Assembly: GCA_019323235.1 (NCBI GenBank)
Contig: JAHWHN010000073.1
Span: 1 to 10,300, forward strand
Direction: 5' to 3'
Length of the DNA stretch: 10,300 nucleotides
Source of the DNA: Candidatus Woesearchaeota archaeon
Lineage (GTDB): Archaea; Nanobdellota; Nanobdellia; Woesearchaeales; JABIAG01
Under the pieces are notes generated by a model that worked only from the letters and a program-made list of their open reading frames with translations, did not search any database and was not told where the DNA came from. Each line of letters starts with the position of its first letter. The stretch's first letter is position 1. Made by a program: the position numbers and the translations under genes. This document shows positions 5,829 through 10,300 of the stretch, in pieces.

Positions 5829-5830
5829 AT

Positions 5831-5850
5831 AAAAATTTTTAAGAAAAAAA
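5831..5850. terminator. Possible bidirectional oligo-T/oligo-A termination region
   Basis: The 34 bp between the convergent genes ending at 5828 and 5863 contain AAAAATTTTT (5831-5840) and A7 (5844-5850), which gives T runs on both strands. This is a plausible intrinsic archaeal termination zone, but AT-rich composition alone could explain it. Confidence 0.3.
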
Positions 5851-5862
5851 TTTAATAAAATT

Positions 5863-6399
5863 CTAAAGTGGTCTGTTTGTTGGAGGTTTTTGTTGACCGC
5901 CAGACATTCTAGCTAATCTATTAACACTATTAGTTAAAGTTGGTAAAATATTTTTGAAAACCTTATCCATAGCTTTCACACTACTTCCAACTTCTTTTAA
6001 GTTACTATCATATTCAGAAATTTTTCCAAGTACTCCTTGATGAAGATTATTATAACTTTCTTTAATATGTTTCATTTCTTCTTCAAGTCTAGAAACTTGT
6101 CCACTAATTGTTTCTTTCCAATTTTCAAAAGCTGTTAACTTATCTCTTAATTCTTTCCACTTTTCTTCAATAATTGATTCAATCATTTCCTCAGTTTTAT
6201 CTTCTTGAGCAGTATTCATACCTCTCACTGGAGTTGCAATTGAATTAGGTTTAAGATCAGCTTGATTAAAACCATCAAATATTTGTTGAGAATCATAACC
6301 TTGTTGTTGTAATGCTTTTATAATAGAATCATCATCATATCCTTGTTGACGATACTGTAAAATTAAGTCTGTTGGAGTATTTTCCGGAATTTTAATCAC
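5863..6399 (-). CDS. Coiled-coil protein with tandem GYD helical repeats, unknown function
   Basis: A soluble protein of 178 residues if it starts at GTG 6399-6397. The N-terminus carries two short repeats, RQQGYDDDSIIKAL (17-30) and QQQGYDSQQIFDGF (31-44), which would make a small UBA-like helical domain. A flexible linker (48-66) follows, then a long amphipathic helix from about 68 to 135 with heptad character (VSRLEEEMKHIKESY at 102-116), a second helical part VGSSVKAMDKVFKNIL, and a Pro/Gln-rich tail. There is no membrane segment. It converges on the membrane-protein cluster, so a cytosolic adaptor or scaffold for those proteins is imaginable, but position is the only hint. The general layout recalls coiled-coil archaellum accessory proteins (FlaC/D type) without a motif to prove it. 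The start is disputed: see the promoter entry. The in-frame codon upstream is a stop (6405-6403), and the next ATG is residue 61. Confidence 0.75.
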   Translation of the reverse strand: MIKIPENTPTDLILQYRQQGYDDDSIIKALQQQGYDSQQIFDGFNQADLKPNSIATPVRGMNTAQEDKTEEMIESIIEEKWKELRDKLTAFENWKETISGQVSRLEEEMKHIKESYNNLHQGVLGKISEYDSNLKEVGSSVKAMDKVFKNILPTLTNSVNRLARMSGGQQKPPTNRPL

Positions 6400-6433
6400 C
6401 TCTTAATGTATTTTAGCATAATTTCTTTATATA
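6398..6433 (-). promoter_or_regulatory. TATA box and AGAGGT element that leave the start codon ambiguous
   Basis: TATATAAA (6433-6426) is followed 26 bases later by AGAGGT (6403-6398). The only in-frame NTG codon, GTG 6399-6397, overlaps the last bases of AGAGGT. Seven bases after AGAGGT, exactly where trxA has its ATG, stands ATT (6390-6388). So the gene either starts at GTG on a nearly leaderless mRNA, or uses ATT with this ribosome binding site. Confidence 0.55.
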
Positions 6434-6510
6434 TCTTTCTATATTTAAAGAAATAAATTTAGATTTATTAAATCACAATTACTTTTTGGTTTTATAAACG
6501 CAATCGAAAA

Positions 6511-6518
6511 TATTTAAA
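6511..6518 (+). promoter_or_regulatory. TATA box of the gene at 6543
   Basis: TATTTAAA is centred about 28 bp before the ATG at 6543, predicting a leaderless mRNA. The rest of 6434-6510 is a short divergent intergenic region with no gene. Confidence 0.5.
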
Positions 6519-6542
6519 AACTCCAAAGTTTTAATAGTTAAA

Positions 6543-7094
6543 ATGAATAAAATCAAATTCAAATTAAAGACATCATTACTTAACATAGATTTCGAGGGAG
6601 ATAAATCCGAATTAATTGAATTAACAAATTTTTTCTCTGAAATAAACAGAATTGCTTCTGATGTTGACATAAACATGGAAGAATTAGTTTCAAATGTTCC
6701 ATTGTGGAAATTATCTAAAGAACTACAATTAAAAAAAGATACAATAAATCAGATGGAAGATTTATTAGAAGCAGAATCAGGAATGATTGTAGAAAAAATA
6801 TCTTTTAACAATGTTAATGAAATAAATGATAATGGAACTACTGTAAGTTTAAACTTTGATGAAATAAAACAAGGAACTAAAAAATTCTTACAACAAGTAG
6901 ATGTTACTAAAGCAAACTATCTAATTGTTCATATTATCTCAAATGTTGATAAAGAATATTGTTCAATAATCTATGACAATATTAAAAGACATCTACCTCA
7001 TGTAGATACTAAATTAATCAAAACAAAAAAGAATATCTTAGAAAAAACAATTGTTGAATGTGTATTCTTTGGCGATTATTCGGATGAAGAATAA
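6543..7094 (+). CDS. Hypothetical soluble protein
   Basis: I do not recognise this 183-residue protein. The N-terminus (FKLKTSLLNIDFEGDKSEL) reads as a beta-hairpin followed by a helix. Residues about 45-80 are helical and acidic (NMEELVSNVPLWKLSKELQL). The C-terminal half alternates strands and helices: KKFLQQVDVTKANYLIVHII, DNIKRHLPHVDTK, and a last strand TIVECVFFGDY, suggesting a small alpha/beta domain. Two cysteines (in EYCSII and VECVFF) do not form a metal motif. It has no signal peptide or membrane segment, and no nucleotide-binding loop that I can see. It stands alone between two minus-strand genes with its own TATA box. Codon use resembles the neighbours, so it is a native gene and not a chance frame. 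Confidence 0.7.
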   Translation: MNKIKFKLKTSLLNIDFEGDKSELIELTNFFSEINRIASDVDINMEELVSNVPLWKLSKELQLKKDTINQMEDLLEAESGMIVEKISFNNVNEINDNGTTVSLNFDEIKQGTKKFLQQVDVTKANYLIVHIISNVDKEYCSIIYDNIKRHLPHVDTKLIKTKKNILEKTIVECVFFGDYSDEE

Positions 7095-7109
7095 ATTTCT
7101 TTCTTCAAA

Positions 7110-7199
7110 CTATTCATCAAACAAATCTTCTTCAACTTCTTCTAATTGATCTTTGAAATTATATTCTTCTAAATTTTTTCGAATCTTTTTATAATCCAT
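7110..7199 (-). CDS. Possible 29-residue acidic peptide downstream of TFB
   Basis: An ATG at 7199-7197, 14 bp behind the TFB stop, opens a frame of 29 codons ending in TAG (7112-7110). The peptide starts MDYKKIRKNLEEYNF and ends in EEVEEDLFDE, a basic start and a strongly acidic end, predicted to be helical. It fills the only gap between TFB and the convergent gene ending at 7094. There is no ribosome binding site, and a frame this short can occur by chance, so it is a candidate only; it would be cotranscribed with TFB. Confidence 0.35.
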   Translation of the reverse strand: MDYKKIRKNLEEYNFKDQLEEVEEDLFDE

Positions 7200-7213
7200 T
7201 TTAAATGAAAAAA

Positions 7214-8113
7214 TTAAGCAGCTTGAACTTTGTTCAGCTGTTTATCTAATCCTAACTTCTTTGAGAATTCTTTATATCTGTTTCGGATTGTAACTTCTGT
7301 TACGTTTGAAACTAAAGCAACTTTCTCTTGAGTTCTTTTCTCGCCATTCATGATAGCAGCTAAATAAATAGCTCCTGCAGCAATAGCTTTTGGACTTTTA
7401 CCAGAGTTTAAACCATTATTCTTAATTTTATCAATCAATTTTAATGCTTTAGTTTGAGTAGCAGGACTTAATTCCAATTCAGATGCATATTTATATACAT
7501 AATTAATTGGGTCTGCAGGCATTAATTTGATGTCTAATTTTCTAAGAACAAATCTATAGTTTTTTCCTAAAATCTTTTTATCAATACCAGATGCATTACA
7601 AATGTCATCCATAGTTAAAGAACAATCATTAACTCTTGAAGAAATATAAACAGCTCCAGCAACAATATGCTCAAGACCTCTACCTTTAACTAATCCTCTT
7701 TGGACAGCCATAGTATAAATTCTTGCAGCTTCTTCTTCAACAGCAGGTGCTAATTTTAAAACAGAACTTATTCTTTTTAATTCTGATAAAGCTAATTGTA
7801 AGTTTCTTTCAATAGCAGTAGAAACTCTTCTTTGCCATTTAATTAATCTTTTAAATTTATCTTTGTTATTTAATTTATATAAATCTGAAGAATTACCAAT
7901 CTCAGTTCCTAAACCTTGATCGTGTTGAGTGTAAGTCATTGGTGCACCAGTTCTTCTTTTGTTTTCGTCACCAGAATCATGCTCTGACCATTCTTGGCCA
8001 AAATCTACCATTTTATCTTCTAATACAAGGCCGCAACTTCTACAAATTACTTCACCCTTGTCTTTATTATGCATTAATTTTGTGTCTCCACATTCAGGAC
8101 ATTTTTTCATCAT
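7214..8113 (-). CDS. tfb: Transcription initiation factor B (TFB)
   Basis: General archaeal transcription factor, the homologue of TFIIB, that binds the TBP-TATA complex and recruits RNA polymerase. It has 299 residues, the standard length. The N-terminal zinc ribbon is C5-x2-C8 and C24-x2-C27. The B-reader/linker region follows with FGQEWSEHD (38-46) and the conserved RRTGAPMTYTQHDQGLGTEI (53-72). Two cyclin folds come next: the first about 105-195 (LKRISSVL, ARIYTMAVQRGLVKGRG), the second about 198-290 with NVTEVTIRNRYKEF, the helix-turn-helix that reads the BRE. Two ATGs stand together; the first (8113) is nine bases from AGAGGT and is preferred. All expected elements are intact, so it should be functional. 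Whether the genome has other TFB copies cannot be seen. Confidence 0.98.
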   Translation of the reverse strand: MMKKCPECGDTKLMHNKDKGEVICRSCGLVLEDKMVDFGQEWSEHDSGDENKRRTGAPMTYTQHDQGLGTEIGNSSDLYKLNNKDKFKRLIKWQRRVSTAIERNLQLALSELKRISSVLKLAPAVEEEAARIYTMAVQRGLVKGRGLEHIVAGAVYISSRVNDCSLTMDDICNASGIDKKILGKNYRFVLRKLDIKLMPADPINYVYKYASELELSPATQTKALKLIDKIKNNGLNSGKSPKAIAAGAIYLAAIMNGEKRTQEKVALVSNVTEVTIRNRYKEFSKKLGLDKQLNKVQAA

Positions 8114-8122
8114 TTTATCAAT

Positions 8123-8175
8123 ACCTCTTTATTTTACCACTCTCGAATAGTAGTAAGACATATCTCATTTATAAA
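8123..8175 (-). promoter_or_regulatory. TATA box and ribosome binding site of TFB
   Basis: TTTATAAA (8175-8168) on the minus strand and AGAGGT (8128-8123), nine bases before the ATG. The predicted leader is about 32 bases, the longest in the window. Confidence 0.65.
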
Positions 8176-8208
8176 GGTTTCGGATTTTCATCACTTTTTA
8201 GTACTGAA

Positions 8209-8261
8209 TTTATAAAACTTTGCGAGAATCTTTATAAGTTCCATTTAAAAAGTTTTATAAA
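8209..8261 (+). promoter_or_regulatory. nop5-flpA promoter with three evenly spaced TATA-like boxes
   Basis: TTTATAAA (8209-8216), TTTATAAG (8231-8238) and TTTATAAA (8254-8261) follow each other at 22 and 23 bp. The last is centred about 27 bp before the nop5 ATG at 8284 and is the likely core promoter with a leaderless start. The upstream boxes would start transcripts with leaders of roughly 25 and 48 bases. Confidence 0.6.
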
Positions 8262-8283
8262 CAAATTATATATTCTTAAAACA

Positions 8284-8991
8284 ATGAGCAAAGAACTATA
8301 TCAAAAAGCAATATCTTTTACAAAAAAGAAAATTAAAGAAAGTATTACTTTAGATTATTATATAGTTCAATTAGTAGCTAGTATTGAAGATTTAGATACT
8401 ATTTCTAATAAAATGATTAAAAGATTAAGAGATTGGTATGAATTACATCTACCTGAATTTTCAAGACAAGTAACAGATCATAAAGTTTTCTTAAGAGAAT
8501 TAAAATTCGCCAAAAAAGAATTAATGAAAAAAAATGGCATTAAAATATCAATGGGTGCTGATTTCTCAGAACAAGAATTAAAATCCTTACAAAATTTAAG
8601 AAATGCGACATTAGAAATTTTCAAGTTAAGAGAAGAACAACAAAAAGAGCTAGAAAAACTAATGGAAAAGCATTATCCAAACTTAACAACACTATCTGGT
8701 TCTTTAATTGGTGGTAAATTAATAAAAATAGCAGGTAGCATGAAAAAATTAATTGAATTCCCTGCTTCAACAATACAATTACTTGGAGCAGAAAAAGCAT
8801 TATTTAGACATCTTAAAACTGGTAAGAAACCTCCAAAATATGGAATCTTACTAAGTCATCCTTTTGTTGCAGAATCAAAAGATAAGAGTAAAGCAGCTAG
8901 AAAACTGGCTGATAAAATATCAATTGCTGCAAAAGTAGATTATTTTAAAGGTGAGTTTATCGGAGATAAACTTAAGGCACAACTAAAATGA
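8284..8991 (+). CDS. nop5: Nop5 (Nop56/58 family), short form without the usual N-terminal domain
   Basis: Core scaffold of the box C/D small ribonucleoprotein that guides rRNA and tRNA 2'-O-methylation. This product has 235 residues, against roughly 350-410 in well-known archaeal Nop5. Residues 1-60 (ESITLDYYIVQLVASIEDLD, RLRDWYELHLPEF) correspond to the start of the coiled-coil region. The coiled coil runs on to about 130, and the NOP domain follows with GAEKALFRHLKTGKKPPKYG (168-187), which contacts L7Ae and the k-turn RNA, then SHPFV and AAKVDYFKGEF. The N-terminal domain that binds fibrillarin in other archaea is absent. The frame stays open upstream to 7939, but that part lies antisense to TFB and encodes no recognisable domain, and the TATA box fits the ATG at 8284. 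The stop overlaps the fibrillarin start by 4 bp. Confidence 0.93.
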   Translation: MSKELYQKAISFTKKKIKESITLDYYIVQLVASIEDLDTISNKMIKRLRDWYELHLPEFSRQVTDHKVFLRELKFAKKELMKKNGIKISMGADFSEQELKSLQNLRNATLEIFKLREEQQKELEKLMEKHYPNLTTLSGSLIGGKLIKIAGSMKKLIEFPASTIQLLGAEKALFRHLKTGKKPPKYGILLSHPFVAESKDKSKAARKLADKISIAAKVDYFKGEFIGDKLKAQLK

Positions 8992-9671
8992 GCAGAATAA
9001 ACAAAACTAAAATTTTTGGAGTATATGAAGAGTTAGCTAGAAAGAGAAAAATCTACACTAAAAATTTAACACCTGGAAAAACTGTTTATGATGAAGAATT
9101 AGTAAAAACAAATGACGGTGAATTAAGAGAATGGAATCCTTACAAAAGTAAGCTTGGTGCTTACATTATGCAAAAAGGAGTTAATGACATCTTCATAAGG
9201 CCAGGTTCTTCAGTATTATACTTAGGTATTGCTTCAGGAACATCTGCTTCTCACATTTCTGATATTATTGGAAAAGATGGAATGATTTATGGTATTGACC
9301 CAGCATTTAGAGTAATGATAGATTTAATGTTTGTAGCAGAAGAAAGAAAAAACATTGCTCCAATATTAGATGATGCAGCTCATCCTGAACATTACAAAAA
9401 TTTAGTTCCTAAAGAAGTTGACTTCATAATACAAGATGTAGCTCAAAGAAATCAATCTGAAATATTTATCAAAAATGTAGATAGGTATTTGAAAAAAGAT
9501 GGCTTTGCTATGATTGCAATTAAAGCTAAAAGTATTGATATAGCTGGAAATTCTAAAAAGATATTTAAAGACATAAGAGACGAACTAGAAAAGAAATACA
9601 CAATAGTAGATTCTAAAAAACTAGAGCCTTTTGAAAAAGATCATATGATGATTGTAATAAAAAAGAAGTAA
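8988..9671 (+). CDS. flpA: Fibrillarin, box C/D RNA-guided 2'-O-methyltransferase
   Basis: SAM-dependent methyltransferase that, in complex with Nop5, L7Ae and guide RNAs, methylates ribose 2'-hydroxyls of rRNA and tRNA. It has 227 residues, the usual archaeal length. The N-terminal subdomain (1-60) includes YDEELV and the REWNPYKSKLGAYI segment. The SAM-binding motif is VLYLGIASGTSASHISDIIG (76-95), followed by IYGIDPAFRVM (100-110), DDAAHPEHY (128-136), D150 in QDVAQ, K179 in IKAKSID and KDHMMIVI (217-224). D150, K179 and H219 match the family's catalytic acidic, lysine and histidine positions. The start ATG overlaps the nop5 stop (ATGA), the arrangement conserved across archaea. The sequence shows no defect, so it should be active if Nop5 can recruit it. 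Confidence 0.97.
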   Translation: MSRINKTKIFGVYEELARKRKIYTKNLTPGKTVYDEELVKTNDGELREWNPYKSKLGAYIMQKGVNDIFIRPGSSVLYLGIASGTSASHISDIIGKDGMIYGIDPAFRVMIDLMFVAEERKNIAPILDDAAHPEHYKNLVPKEVDFIIQDVAQRNQSEIFIKNVDRYLKKDGFAMIAIKAKSIDIAGNSKKIFKDIRDELEKKYTIVDSKKLEPFEKDHMMIVIKKK

Positions 9672-9673
9672 AA

Positions 9674-9994
9674 TTATAGAATATATCTTCTTCTAAAATC
9701 TCTTAAATCATTATATTTTTCAGACTGATTTTTTTTCTTAATAATTTGAGTATGTGTAAAAGTTCTAGACTCTCTAATTACATAATCTTCTAATCCAATC
9801 CCTAATTCTTTAATTTCTGGATTATTTTCTAAAAATTTAACTAAAGTATCTTGGTCTAAATTTTTAAAATAAAAGATTGTTTCATCTTTTAATTTAGCTT
9901 TATCCATCATATCTTCTTTAATGATTCCGGGATATTCTCTAATCATAATATCTTCAAGATATCTATTTTTAGTTATCAAATCAACCTTATTCAT
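9674..9994 (-). CDS. Hypothetical protein, 106 residues
   Basis: I do not recognise this gene. The protein is polar and mixed-charge, with no cysteines, no membrane segment and no signal peptide. The N-terminal half (KNRYLEDIMIREYPGII, YFKNLDQDTLVKFLEN) looks helical; the middle has IKELGIGLEDYVIRESRTF. The C-terminus is basic (LRDFRRRYIL) and could bind nucleic acid, but that is speculation. A TATA box about 25 bp before the ATG supports both the gene and its start. It lies 2 bp from the end of fibrillarin on the opposite strand and 37 bp behind gpsA in the same direction, with its own promoter. Confidence 0.65.
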   Translation of the reverse strand: MNKVDLITKNRYLEDIMIREYPGIIKEDMMDKAKLKDETIFYFKNLDQDTLVKFLENNPEIKELGIGLEDYVIRESRTFTHTQIIKKKNQSEKYNDLRDFRRRYIL

Positions 9995-10015
9995 AGATAT
10001 AGTGATAATATTAAA

Positions 10016-10024
10016 TTATAAAAA
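10016..10024 (-). promoter_or_regulatory. TATA box of the gene at 9994
   Basis: TTTTTATAA on the minus strand is centred about 25 bp before the ATG at 9994; no ribosome binding site. It fits in the 37-bp gap behind gpsA and predicts a leaderless mRNA. Confidence 0.55.
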
Positions 10025-10031
10025 GATTACC

Positions 10032-10300
10032 TTAAATATTTTCCATTATTTTAGAAAAGTCAATTTCTTTATTTTCATAAAGTAATTCATAAATAGAATC
10101 AATAATTGGTGTCCTTAAATCTTTCTTCCTAGCAATATCATAGAAAATCTTAGTATTAGAATACCCTTCAATGAGTAAATGTTCTTCATTCATTTCATTA
10201 AGAACCTTTTCAACGTTAGTGCTTTTACCTAATGAAATTCCAAATTTCTTATTTCTACTATCTCCAAAACAGCTAGCAAATAAATCTCCGCTCCAAGCAG
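10032..10300 (-). CDS. gpsA: NAD(P)-dependent glycerol-3-phosphate dehydrogenase, C-terminal part (5' end beyond window)
   Basis: The frame runs from the window edge to TAA at 10034-10032 and gives the last 88 residues. GDLFASCFGDSRNKKFGISL matches the family block in which G-D-L is followed by the S-R-N-x-x-F-G substrate-binding segment. The following EGYSNTKIFYDIARKKDL and TPIIDSIYELLYENK are the usual closing helices of GpsA. The enzyme interconverts dihydroxyacetone phosphate and sn-glycerol-3-phosphate with NAD(P)H in the cytosol. In bacteria it makes the backbone of phospholipids. Archaea normally make lipids from the opposite enantiomer, glycerol-1-phosphate, so the role here is uncertain (glycerol metabolism, redox balance, or mixed lipids). 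The Rossmann domain and catalytic lysine are not in the window. Confidence 0.88.
   Translation of the reverse strand, partial: AWSGDLFASCFGDSRNKKFGISLGKSTNVEKVLNEMNEEHLLIEGYSNTKIFYDIARKKDLRTPIIDSIYELLYENKEIDFSKIMENI

Noticed and set aside
7939..8283. In-frame upstream extension of nop5 to 7939
   Set aside because: It is antisense to the 5' part of tfb and to its promoter, has no resemblance to the Nop5 N-terminal domain, and the TATA box fits the ATG at 8284.
1..10300. CRISPR array, insertion sequence, tRNA or rRNA gene, or phage genes
   Set aside because: I saw no regularly spaced repeats, transposase motifs, tRNA-like cloverleaf sequences or rRNA segments; this is a core-genome region.

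Overview
The window looks like part of a small, AT-rich archaeal genome, most likely a DPANN-type lineage of the Woesearchaeota/Pacearchaeota kind. The evidence is a complete transcription factor B, an adjacent Nop5-fibrillarin pair, a translin/Trax-family protein, archaeal TATA boxes in front of nearly every transcription unit, very tight gene packing (4-6 bp overlaps, 2-14 bp gaps) and a run of small multi-pass membrane proteins. The lineage is inferred from gene content and style; no rRNA or tRNA gene is present to fix it.

Layout. 1-831 (minus): thioredoxin trxA followed by the N-terminal part of thioredoxin reductase trxB, cut by the window edge. 973-1359 (plus): an ACT-domain protein, converging on 1356-1684 (minus), a small membrane protein that appears broken by a one-base frameshift. 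1811-2251 (plus): Hsp20 chaperone. 2301-2642 (plus): a winged-helix-like protein. 2637-3835 (minus): a two-gene operon of a Trax-like RNase candidate and the tRNA 2'-O-methyltransferase TrmJ. 3993-5828 (plus): three related five-helix membrane proteins of unknown function, the middle one with a zinc-finger-like tail. 5863-6399 (minus): a coiled-coil protein with a repeated GYD motif and an ambiguous start codon. 6543-7094 (plus): an unrecognised soluble protein. 7110-8113 (minus): TFB with a possible 29-residue ORF behind it. 8284-9671 (plus): a short Nop5 overlapping fibrillarin, the protein core of the box C/D RNA 2'-O-methylation machine. 9674-9994 (minus): an unknown protein. 10032-10300 (minus): the C-terminal end of a bacterial-type glycerol-3-phosphate dehydrogenase.

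Functional themes are thiol redox (trxA/trxB), protein quality control (hsp20), RNA modification and processing (TrmJ, Trax-like, Nop5, fibrillarin), basal transcription (TFB), and an undescribed envelope module (three membrane proteins, perhaps with the coiled-coil protein). Two initiation styles alternate. One group has a TATA box centred about 25-30 bp before the ATG, which implies leaderless mRNAs. The other has a short leader with an AGAGGT/GGAGG ribosome binding site.

The most useful second looks are the membrane-protein cluster and its inverted-repeat promoter, the Nop5 that lacks the usual fibrillarin-binding N-terminal domain, the frameshifted membrane gene, the possible ATT start, and GpsA in an archaeon.
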